From NCBI GenBank assembly GCA_026987225.1, contig JALSNB010000207.1, forward strand, positions 1 to 9,780: a stretch of DNA of 9,780 nt, given 5' to 3'. This document shows positions 1 through 6,074 of the stretch, piece after piece. The translations under genes were made by a program, and so were the position numbers. Under the pieces are notes generated by a model. It was not told the origin of the DNA. It saw only the letters and a program-made list of their open reading frames with translations, and did not search any database. The stretch is from Caldisericaceae bacterium. Lineage in GTDB: Bacteria; Caldisericota; Caldisericia; Caldisericales; Caldisericaceae. Position 1 is the first letter of the stretch. Each line of letters begins with the position of its first letter.

Positions 1-273
1 GAATGTTTTCTCAGGCATATTGAGGTATGTGATACCGTTAAGTGAAGGATAAGTTTCCGCATATGCACGTGAAGAAAGAACCGGCAAAAGAGATATTAAT
101 GATAATAATGATAAAACCAACAATACGGAAAGCATTTTAATGAAGTTCGATTTGTTCGTTCCGGAAGTTAATAATCTTAATCTAACGAATCTTTCGGATT
201 TCACAGGTCCGGATTTAAATTTCAAATGCGGAAGTATGCTTCTTTTTTTTATTTTCCTGTTTATATTAAGCAT
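1..273 (-). CDS. Partial secreted protein, paralogue of the 500-residue protein (N-terminal 91 residues)
   Basis: The ATG is at 273, with TAGGAGG seven bases upstream. The frame stays open to the window edge, so only the first 91 residues are visible. They are nearly the same as residues 1-91 of the protein at 3623-5125. By manual count there are about 16 base differences in 273, with no indel. The changes cluster in residues 10-25, while the signal peptide is almost unchanged. There is a basic N-region of about 45 residues, a Leu/Ser-rich hydrophobic segment at about 48-64 and an Ala-Tyr-Ala motif ending at 72, which fits signal peptidase I cleavage. A run of eight A on the coding strand (243-250) lies in codons 10-12. 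The function is unknown, and I cannot say whether the rest of the gene resembles its paralogue. Confidence 0.85.
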   Translation of the reverse strand, partial: MLNINRKIKKRSILPHLKFKSGPVKSERFVRLRLLTSGTNKSNFIKMLSVLLVLSLLSLISLLPVLSSRAYAETYPSLNGITYLNMPEKTF

Positions 274-290
274 TATTTTGCCTCCTATAG

Positions 291-319
291 ATTTTAGTTT
301 GAATTTTTAAATTTGCAAA
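291..319 (-). promoter_or_regulatory. Leader element, copy A
   Basis: This 29-bp element lies just before the ribosome binding site of the partial gene. On the minus strand it begins TTTGCAAATTTAAAAATTC and ends ACTAAAAT. It is identical to the copies at 2364-2392 and 5143-5171. It contains the palindrome TTTGCAAA. No good promoter hexamers are visible directly upstream. Confidence 0.7.
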
Positions 320-436
320 TTCCATATTACAATTCAAAAATATTCCCAGTGATTAATATTTCTCCGCAAAGCCCGAAACGTTTAACACAAAAATTTAGGG
401 AGACGATACATGCCTGATACAAAAGTTGATTAGACT

Positions 437-1183
437 TTATCTATTCTCAGAATAAACATAGCACATTAGAAGAAAAATTACAGACACTACAATCACATCG
501 AAAACAAATAAACCGTAGCTACAGTTGTTATGATGAAATATGGCCCTAAAGATAGTTTTCGACGTTAAGTGATATGGAAACTTAAGAGTGTTTGGCTTTA
601 AGTAAATAGATATAAAATTCGCAGGGAACCCGAGGTGTATATAGTCGTATTTTCCAATAAGGTCTGCCTTATAGAAATTTCTCGGATATAAAAACGCCGT
701 TCCGATCACAAATATAATACTCGATATAAATATAATTACAAATCTTTTAAAAATATTTTGCAGTTTAAATCTACATAGGGGTAGTTTCTTCGACAATTTC
801 GGCTTGAGCATAAAAAATATAAAGAGAGGAATAAACAATATCAGGAAATCTGCAAGTAATCTTACCATAAAAATTCCAAAACCTCCGCTTCTATAAGGGT
901 TTCCAAAATAGAGGTGTAACGGAAGTTTGATTCCGTGTAGATAATATTTAATATCATATAATCTCGGAGTCCTACCGACTACATAGAATGGGATGGGAAA
1001 TCCGAGAAGAGGTTGCGTTGAGAGATATTCGAAGATTTTCTTGGAATCATTGACAGGTACCGAGGCGATTAACCTCGGTACAAAAATAGTTAAAATAATA
1101 GCAAAAAGTGCGGAGAGGGCAAGAATAAAAATTTTGAATAAAACCCTGAGATTTTTCAAAAATGTTCTTACAAGAATCTCCAC
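437..1183 (-). CDS. Polytopic membrane protein with an internally duplicated two-helix module
   Basis: 248 residues starting at GTG 1183, supported by GGAGG six bases upstream. The start directly abuts the TGA of the upstream gene (1184-1186), so the two genes are probably translationally coupled. Hydrophobic segments lie at about 14-36, 104-126, 147-166 and 223-243, giving four predicted helices. The two halves look alike: each has a helix, an outer loop containing LGFPxxF (LGFPIPF near 60, LGFPANF near 184), and a second helix entered through a Phe-rich stretch with Asp (LLADFLIL near 109, FVFDVIVV near 226). This suggests tandem duplication of a two-helix module. No transporter signature, ATPase motif or catalytic triad is visible. 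It is the last gene of the visible cluster, 163 bp before the next leader. Function unknown. Confidence 0.85.
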   Translation of the reverse strand: MEILVRTFLKNLRVLFKIFILALSALFAIILTIFVPRLIASVPVNDSKKIFEYLSTQPLLGFPIPFYVVGRTPRLYDIKYYLHGIKLPLHLYFGNPYRSGGFGIFMVRLLADFLILFIPLFIFFMLKPKLSKKLPLCRFKLQNIFKRFVIIFISSIIFVIGTAFLYPRNFYKADLIGKYDYIHLGFPANFISIYLKPNTLKFPYHLTSKTIFRAIFHHNNCSYGLFVFDVIVVSVIFLLMCYVYSENR

Positions 1184-2350
1184 TCAATGCCTCCAACCGT
1201 ATGATGCCGGAACATACCATCTATTGCATTCCACATGAGATTTTAAGCCAAATATGCCAAAACGTGGTTTTAATTTCGGATATTTATAATAACAGGGCTC
1301 TTCATATGTTTTTAGCTCATAACCTAAATTCTTGTTTCCTTTTTTTACGTACATAGTATAGTAATAAAGAGTTGATATCTCTAATTCTTTTCCTTTGGAG
1401 CTCCCAATAGTCAAATTAATATAATCTCCTATATCACCCAATCTTGTATCAAGATAAGGGTCCGGGAAGTTTGAATACCATGACTCAACAGGATTTAAAA
1501 ATTGCAACGGAGCATATACATAGCACCTATTATTTTCTTTATAAAATACGGTATCCTGTTCATAAGCTGTTGCATAATGATTTTGATGATTATCTTCATA
1601 ACCGTTCCAGAAATAACTCAATCTCAGGCAATCGTACCATTCCGCCTCCTGATTGATGTACCTTGTTTGCTCCGCATCGTTTAACGTCCTTATGTCTGTT
1701 GAAACATAATTTGGCAGCCATGTGCTATCGTCAGGAGGGTTTTGAGTGGAAATCGTGTTTGAAGACTGCATGTTATTTTCTGGATGTAGCATGTCCCATT
1801 GGAATTGAGGAGAAGGAAGTATGTTACCGTAAGACATTTCATAAACTGCGAAATCCATATTTGATGTCTTGAATAGTTTTTTAAGATGTATGTTGTATGG
1901 AAAATCAAGTGCGGTTATTCCGACAACGGGTTTCTTTGAAAAAGTATTTATTATCTCCTTATCTTCTTTGAGCTTCTTTGTGTTTATTTTAGGATTTTTT
2001 TCATCTTTTATCAGAGAATTTTTGTAGTTATCAAGGATATTTGCCGCAATAATCTTATTAAGATTTGACAAATTCCATTGTTTTTGCACGGTAAACATTG
2101 CCGTTGTATCACCATTTATCAGGGTCCAGATTCTTATCGGACGCATCCGTTTTTCGCATATGAACCGCTGAACCGTTGTTAAAGGAACTGTTTCGGCTTT
2201 GGAGTTAACGTTAAAACAAACGCGTGTATACTTTGACGACAAACTTCCTTCATCCGTTTTTGCTATTGCATTATTTTTTACAAAGAACGCAAATGTTGTA
2301 AGCAATGCAATTATTAATACAATTGAAACGATTTTATTTTCATTCATCAT
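1184..2350 (-). CDS. Secreted protein of unknown function with six cysteines
   Basis: 388 residues from the first of two adjacent ATG codons (2350 and 2347). AAGGAGG lies three bases before the first ATG and six before the second, so the second may be the real start. There is an N-terminal signal peptide with a hydrophobic core at about 7-24 and a likely Ala-Ile-Ala cleavage site ending at residue 30. The mature protein is rich in Tyr, Asn and Trp. It has cysteines near 45, 65, 241, 276, 353 and 375, an even number compatible with disulfides. Residues 105-140 are Lys/Asp-rich and probably helical; the rest looks beta-rich and aromatic. The 29-bp leader element lies directly upstream although the preceding gene ends only 65 bp away, so it is probably read in one operon with its neighbours. 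I recognise no domain. Confidence 0.9.
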   Translation of the reverse strand: MMNENKIVSIVLIIALLTTFAFFVKNNAIAKTDEGSLSSKYTRVCFNVNSKAETVPLTTVQRFICEKRMRPIRIWTLINGDTTAMFTVQKQWNLSNLNKIIAANILDNYKNSLIKDEKNPKINTKKLKEDKEIINTFSKKPVVGITALDFPYNIHLKKLFKTSNMDFAVYEMSYGNILPSPQFQWDMLHPENNMQSSNTISTQNPPDDSTWLPNYVSTDIRTLNDAEQTRYINQEAEWYDCLRLSYFWNGYEDNHQNHYATAYEQDTVFYKENNRCYVYAPLQFLNPVESWYSNFPDPYLDTRLGDIGDYINLTIGSSKGKELEISTLYYYTMYVKKGNKNLGYELKTYEEPCYYKYPKLKPRFGIFGLKSHVECNRWYVPASYGWRH

Positions 2351-2363
2351 TATCCTCCTTAAA

Positions 2364-2392
2364 ATTTTAGTTTGAATTTTTAAATTTGCAAA
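2364..2392 (-). promoter_or_regulatory. Leader element, copy B
   Basis: Identical in all 29 positions to copies A and C. It lies in the 65-bp gap between the 406- and 388-residue genes, immediately before AAGGAGG. No promoter is evident in this gap, so the element more likely acts in the RNA (translation, stability or processing) or as a recombination site than as a promoter. Confidence 0.75.
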
Positions 2393-2415
2393 TGAAGGAT
2401 TTACTTAAATAGTGC

Positions 2416-3636
2416 TTAATTATTATCTATTAAACTAATTCGGTATATGTGATTTTTTGCCGTTAAAACGAATTCCCCTTTCCCAATACGTGAAAACATA
2501 AAAGTTTCATCTTTATCCTTTAATGTAATACTAAGGTATGCCCAATTATTCCGATTTACGATAATTAATTCTGGCATACCGTATTTACCGGGCTCTGACT
2601 GTTTATTCAGAGAGATTAAAAAATATTTATCAGTACTGATCATATCCGCAGGTGACATTGATGATGAAGAGAACGGAATCGGAACAGAAATGCATTTCGA
2701 AGGAGTAAGTATTCCGTCACCGTGTATTTTAGAAAGGTCTATTTTATAAATCGAGAAAAAGTCTCCACTCGAAAAAGGGGGTGCATAGAACAACATTTGT
2801 TCGCTTGAGGAATCATCTTTGAGGCCGATCATTCGCCAAGGTTTGTCCGATTCTTCATTGTTTTTAATCCAATACATTTTATCCGGAAAGCAAAGACATG
2901 AGTATTTATGATAAATACTTGCATCTCCGTTTGTAACTTTTATAAACCTTTCGGAAAATTGGGTAAACGCACTAAATTCGGTTATGGCGTAAATACCAAG
3001 AATTTTGCTATTGTTATAGTTATACAGCGGTACAACGGAAAACGTAACAATCGGTGCGGATAAAATTTTACCGAACCTGCCTGTTTTCGGACTGAAAGAA
3101 CAGAATTCGCCGTCTGCGTTTATAAACAGAATGCCATCTTTAAAAACAAGGTTATTTCTGTGGCAATTGAAACCCTGATATGGTTTTACAAACATTCTAT
3201 ATGGCAAATTAAAGATTCGCACCTTGTTTGATGTAAGATTGACTACTATGAGCTTTTGATAATCCATACTTTTACTGCTTTTGGCACTTGGCTTCTCAAC
3301 GGAGTAAATTTTGAAAATAAAGCCATCGGAACCTACAAAAGGGATTTCTTTTGCATCGGTCGCATCGCTTCCCTTCCACAGGACTTTATCCACTGAAAAC
3401 GTTTTTTTATTTACGGTAAACAGTTCGTAGGCGTTGTCTCCGTATAAAACTCCGTTTATCTCTTGCATTTTAAAGACGTTGGAAATATTTGTAGAGATAA
3501 CTTTTATATTGTAGCGTATAGAAACTCGTTTACTACCCCTACGCAGGAACATTCCTGCATAGGGGTAAAATACAACGGCCAAAACCAGTAAAGCTACTGC
3601 TACTAAAATTATTGTTTTGTATTTACGATCTAACAA
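2416..3636 (-). CDS. Membrane-anchored, extracytoplasmic beta-rich (propeller-like) protein
   Basis: 406 residues from TTG 3636, supported by AAGAGG seven bases upstream. Start and binding site both lie within the end of the 500-residue gene, so the genes overlap by 14 bp in different frames and are probably translationally coupled. One hydrophobic helix at about 8-26 follows a short basic N-terminus. No clear signal peptidase site follows it, so it is probably a membrane anchor with the bulk outside. The rest is made of short hydrophobic strands repeating a pattern like LIVVNLTSNKVRIFNL, LFINADGEFCSFS and LIIVNRNNWAYLSITL. Such periodic four-strand units are typical of beta-propellers (WD40, PQQ or Kelch-like), but no diagnostic repeat motif is conserved enough to name one. 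Function unknown; it probably acts with the 500-residue secreted protein. Confidence 0.88.
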   Translation of the reverse strand: MLDRKYKTIILVAVALLVLAVVFYPYAGMFLRRGSKRVSIRYNIKVISTNISNVFKMQEINGVLYGDNAYELFTVNKKTFSVDKVLWKGSDATDAKEIPFVGSDGFIFKIYSVEKPSAKSSKSMDYQKLIVVNLTSNKVRIFNLPYRMFVKPYQGFNCHRNNLVFKDGILFINADGEFCSFSPKTGRFGKILSAPIVTFSVVPLYNYNNSKILGIYAITEFSAFTQFSERFIKVTNGDASIYHKYSCLCFPDKMYWIKNNEESDKPWRMIGLKDDSSSEQMLFYAPPFSSGDFFSIYKIDLSKIHGDGILTPSKCISVPIPFSSSSMSPADMISTDKYFLISLNKQSEPGKYGMPELIIVNRNNWAYLSITLKDKDETFMFSRIGKGEFVLTAKNHIYRISLIDNN

Positions 3637-5125
3637 TTTTGTACCTCTTACTTGTATATATTATCTTTGTAGTTCTATGAGAATACGGAGTTAAAACACT
3701 ATATTTTGCATAGATCGGTATTATCCATTTTCCGTCAATATGTCTATCAATCACATTTTTAAATTTATCCGGTTGGTCAATAATATGAGTAACAAAATCA
3801 TCGTTAACCTCTTTCAAATATAATTTTTCGTAACTGTGCACCGAGAGTCTTGCAGGCAGGCCATTGTTATTATTATCAAGATAGATTTCGGTATTTGGTG
3901 GTATATAACGTCCTTTACTGAATAACTGCGACGGATTCCACGATATAGAAGCTGCTCCTACACTAAGCCCTACTGAAATTGATAAGCCGGAATACCAGTG
4001 CTGATATTTGAAGAAATGTCCCTTATATTTCGCATATATAAGTCTGTCTGCATCAGCAATATTATTTGCGTATGCCTTTGCTTTTATAATCACCGGATCA
4101 TTTGGCCCACCAATAAGAAAAGGCGAATAAGTAGAAGAATAAATAGGATTTGTTGATCTTGTACCTTTATTTTGTATTTTTACATCAAAAGTAAATTCTC
4201 CGTAATTACCTCCATAATTATTCATACGTATGGAAGAGGCTCCATTTTCGGTTATATTATAATCAATAAAGTACGTGTATGTATCTCCATAGTTGTTAGC
4301 AACATATGTTTCACTATACTCAAAGGAAAGATATTGGCCACCACCATAACTTGTTTCAAGAGTTTTAACACGTGACAAAATTGGTAAAAATACTCCTGAG
4401 GTATAATAAAGATCATCTCCGCAATATAATGAAGCAGTAATTTTAGAGCTTTCAATGTTGTCAACAATATGTGACAATTTTTCTTCCGTTCCGATATTTC
4501 CTTCCGCAAAGCTAATCTCTCTTGTTCCTTTTCTTTGAAGATATACAGTTATTATAGGGGAGTGATTGAACGAAGCGTTGGGTTTGGACAGTTCGTTTTT
4601 CATTCTTTTTGTTATGAGAAAGTGAGGATTGGGATTAAAGAGTATTGAGAGGTGAAGTACGTTAAATGTATTTGTCGTATCTTTTGCAAGTGCGACGAAG
4701 TTGTCTTTACCTATTCTCGATTTGTATAAAGTGCCTTCTATGTTTAGGTAGTAGTTTCTGCTTGAATAAGATAATATACCGGATAGGTTTAATTTGTTGT
4801 TATTGAGGTTTAAGTTTGTTATTGTGAGTTTGCATTCCGTTGTTTTTCCTCCGAATGTTTTCTCAGGCATATTGAGGTATGTGATACCGTTAAGTGAAGG
4901 ATAAGTTTCGGCATATGCACGTGAAGAAAGAATCGGCAAAAGAGATATTAATGATAATAACGATAAAACCAACAATACGGATAGCATTTTAATGAAGTTC
5001 GATTTGTTCGTTCCGGAAGTTAACAATCTTAATCTAACGAATCTTTCGGATTTCACGGATTCCAATTTGAATTTCAAATGCCGAAGTATGTTTCCGCTTT
5101 TTATTTTCCTGTTTATATTAAGCAT
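3623..5125 (-). CDS. Large secreted protein with extended signal peptide
   Basis: 500 residues from ATG 5125, with AAGGAGG seven bases upstream. The first 45 residues are basic. Residues about 48-64 form the hydrophobic core, and Ala-Tyr-Ala at 70-72 is a likely signal peptidase I site. At about 72 residues the signal peptide is unusually long. The mature part is rich in Tyr, Asn, Ser and Gly and looks all-beta. It has only two cysteines in the mature region (in TECKL and SLYCGDD), and no enzyme motif is visible. It heads a tight cluster with the 406-residue gene. By eye it resembles the broken gene at 6075-7481 in its signal segment (NFIK versus NFLK followed by the Leu-rich core) and more weakly in the first part of the body. 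Likely a surface or matrix protein; function unknown. Confidence 0.9.
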   Translation of the reverse strand: MLNINRKIKSGNILRHLKFKLESVKSERFVRLRLLTSGTNKSNFIKMLSVLLVLSLLSLISLLPILSSRAYAETYPSLNGITYLNMPEKTFGGKTTECKLTITNLNLNNNKLNLSGILSYSSRNYYLNIEGTLYKSRIGKDNFVALAKDTTNTFNVLHLSILFNPNPHFLITKRMKNELSKPNASFNHSPIITVYLQRKGTREISFAEGNIGTEEKLSHIVDNIESSKITASLYCGDDLYYTSGVFLPILSRVKTLETSYGGGQYLSFEYSETYVANNYGDTYTYFIDYNITENGASSIRMNNYGGNYGEFTFDVKIQNKGTRSTNPIYSSTYSPFLIGGPNDPVIIKAKAYANNIADADRLIYAKYKGHFFKYQHWYSGLSISVGLSVGAASISWNPSQLFSKGRYIPPNTEIYLDNNNNGLPARLSVHSYEKLYLKEVNDDFVTHIIDQPDKFKNVIDRHIDGKWIIPIYAKYSVLTPYSHRTTKIIYTSKRYKIVRS

Positions 5126-5142
5126 TATTTTGCCTCCTTAAG

Positions 5143-5171
5143 ATTTTAGTTTGAATTTTTAAATTTGCAAA
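5143..5171 (-). promoter_or_regulatory. Leader element, copy C
   Basis: Identical to copies A and B. Here a plausible promoter (5186-5214) would start transcription at about 5179, so the element would be the first part of a 5' UTR of about 55 nucleotides. With the preceding G, the RNA can form a weak hairpin: GUUUG pairs with CAAAC, with an inner AAUU/AAUU stem. Confidence 0.75.
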
Positions 5172-5185
5172 CGAAAGTATGGAAT

Positions 5186-5214
5186 TTTATACTCGAACCA
5201 TTCATTTGCATCAA
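5186..5214 (-). promoter_or_regulatory. Promoter for the 500-residue gene cluster
   Basis: TTGATG (5214-5209), a 17-bp spacer and TATAAA (5191-5186) on the minus strand. The predicted start is near 5179, just before leader element C. Its -35 box overlaps that of a plus-strand promoter. Confidence 0.5.
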
Positions 5215-5233
5215 AGCAAATTTTAAATATAAT
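5206..5233 (+). promoter_or_regulatory. Divergent plus-strand promoter
   Basis: TTGCAT (5206-5211), a 16-bp spacer and TATAAT (5228-5233). The predicted start is near 5240, only about 13 bases before a strong terminator hairpin. The -35 boxes of this promoter and of the minus-strand promoter share positions 5209-5211. Confidence 0.45.
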
Positions 5234-5239
5234 ATGCTA

Positions 5240-5290
5240 ATCTGTGTTCACGGCAGTTTGCAGGGGTTTTCTTTGCAAACTGCTTTTTTT
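5240..5290 (+). ncRNA. Candidate tiny RNA of about 50 nucleotides
   Basis: It is defined only by a plausible promoter (5206-5233) and a strong intrinsic terminator (5253-5290). The RNA would be a short 5' tail plus the terminator hairpin. Its second stem arm contains TTTGCAAAC, the reverse complement of the GTTTGCAAA that opens leader copy C. All three identical leader copies contain the palindromic core. Existence and any antisense role are inference. Confidence 0.3.
5253..5290 (+). terminator. Intrinsic terminator, plus strand
   Basis: A perfect 10-bp stem, GCAGTTTGCA (5253-5262) with TGCAAACTGC (5274-5283), has an 11-base loop and is followed directly by seven T (5284-5290). There is no T run on the opposite side in the minus direction, so it is oriented for plus-strand transcripts, although no convincing plus-strand gene precedes it. 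Confidence 0.75.
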
Positions 5291-5492
5291 CCGAAACCAT
5301 AAATTTCTGCTCCGGATTTTTTCACCATTTTTCTCCCTATCTCACGTTTACCAATCATTTTTCTCTATCTTTCATGTAATCTTTTCTCTTATTCTATCTT
5401 TTTACCTTTTTGTTTTCTCTGTTTCTAATTCTCTCAAGCTCTGTTTTATCTTTTCCGCTTTTTTATTTTCTTTTGCTTTTTAAACACATTGT
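5291..5492. other. Purine-rich (minus strand) tract, possible decayed coding sequence
   Basis: The minus strand is dominated by A and G, and the plus strand by T and C. No frame is open for long. Short Lys/Glu/Gln-rich stretches appear in successive frames, for example VDNVFKKQKKIKKRKR and then KIKQSLRELETEKTKR. This could be a hydrophilic coiled-coil gene broken by several frameshifts, or simply low-complexity spacer DNA. The plus-strand reading frame through here is Phe/Leu-rich, lacks a ribosome binding site and crosses the terminator, so I do not accept it. Confidence 0.35.
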
Positions 5493-5645
5493 CTACTTTT
5501 TCCACCTTTTGACTTTTTTTTCTTTTTGATCAAATTGCTTGTTCTCCAGTATTTGAGGAAATTGCAGATGAGGGTTTTTGATATTTATCCTCAACACCTC
5601 TTGTTCGGCTTTTTCTTTTTTGTTTACCAAACATTCATTTTGCAC
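5493..5645 (-). pseudogene. Short Lys/Glu-rich ORF behind a strong ribosome binding site; decayed gene or small protein
   Basis: AGAAGGAGG at 5656-5648 is one of the strongest binding sites in the window, but no long ORF follows. Reading from GTG 5645 gives 50 residues, hydrophilic and protein-like (for example KKEKAEQEVLRINIKN), but the GTG is only two bases from the binding site. ATG 5638 has better spacing and gives only four codons. ATG 5634 gives a basic 34-residue peptide ending at 5530. The most economical reading is an ancestral gene whose frame was broken soon after its start; the Lys/Glu-rich fragments downstream would be its remains. The GCAAAATGAATG around these starts resembles the GCAAAATAATG of the two paralogous genes. 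A real short protein cannot be excluded. Confidence 0.35.
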
Positions 5646-5656
5646 CGCCTCCTTCT

Positions 5657-5676
5657 GTAAAAAGATTTATTTTTAC
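5657..5676 (-). promoter_or_regulatory. Leader hairpin before the ribosome binding site
   Basis: A perfect 7-bp inverted repeat, GTAAAAA with TTTTTAC and a 6-base loop, sits directly before AGAAGGAGG. It would lie at about +6 to +25 of the transcript from the promoter at 5689-5717. It may protect the 5' end or bind a regulator. Confidence 0.4.
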
Positions 5677-5688
5677 TTTTCTTACCGT

Positions 5689-5717
5689 ATTGTAATTAAT
5701 TTTTTTTTTTTAGTCAA
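5689..5717 (-). promoter_or_regulatory. Strong sigma-A-type promoter with an A12 tract in the spacer
   Basis: TTGACT (5717-5712), exactly 17 bp, then TACAAT (5694-5689). Each hexamer is one base from consensus. Twelve of the 17 spacer bases, next to the -35 box, are one homopolymer (5700-5711). The predicted start is near 5682. It points into the hairpin, the strong ribosome binding site and, further on, the 500-residue gene cluster. Confidence 0.65.
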
Positions 5718-5796
5718 GGGGTTTGAGGGAAAATTTTGAGAAAAATTCGTTTAAAAGTTAAAAAAGTTTGGCAATAAAACAATATTGTCCCGTACG

Positions 5797-5815
5797 GTAT
5801 GAATAAAAATCATAC
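5797..5815. repeat. Inverted repeat, possible operator
   Basis: GTATGA (5797-5802) and TCATAC (5810-5815) are separated by seven A/T bases, next to the palindrome CCGTACGG (5790-5797). It lies about 45 bases downstream of the promoter at 5866-5893. There is no T run, so it is not a terminator. It could bind a regulator; this is a guess from symmetry. Confidence 0.3.
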
Positions 5816-5865
5816 GAAATACAAAGAAGATAGCATACCTCATTCAATTTTTAATATCTTTTTTT

Positions 5866-5893
5866 ATTATAGCCTTGTCTTTTTGATATGCAA
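5866..5893 (-). promoter_or_regulatory. Second minus-strand promoter in the long intergenic region
   Basis: TTGCAT (5893-5888), a 16-bp spacer and a perfect TATAAT (5871-5866). It has the same hexamers and spacing as the plus-strand promoter at 5206-5233. No clear gene follows directly; the transcript would run into the next promoter and the short ORF at 5645. Confidence 0.5.
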
Positions 5894-6074
5894 ATAGTTA
5901 GAGGGGTTATGCAATACTGTGCGGCAATACGACTTTCGGTTTATGTCTTTTTCGTTCTCAATTTCCATTATATTCGTTCGACTGTTTTTAAACGATACAT
6001 TTTCATTTCGTTCTTTTCACCTATGAGAATATTTGCATAAAGGTTCTCTTGCAAAACTGTTTTTGCCTTCCGTA
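5894..6074. other. Intergenic stretch downstream of the broken gene
   Basis: It holds no convincing gene. A weak hairpin (GCAAAA/TTTTGC with a 4-base loop) lies about 15 bases after the stop at 6075, but no T run follows, so I do not call a terminator. A TATAAT-like box at 5972-5967 lacks a good -35 partner. Confidence 0.4.

Noticed and set aside
993..1872. Several plus-strand ORFs of 60-81 codons opposite the 248- and 388-residue genes
   Set aside because: They are antisense shadows of well-supported minus-strand genes, without ribosome binding sites or protein-like composition.
5244..5483. Plus-strand GTG ORF of 79 codons, Phe/Leu-rich and seemingly hydrophobic
   Set aside because: It lies in a T/C-rich stretch where such frames arise by chance, has no ribosome binding site and runs through a strong plus-strand terminator.
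6040..6065. Hairpin GCAAAA/TTTTGC after the broken gene as a terminator
   Set aside because: The stem is only six weak base pairs and no T run follows in the minus direction.
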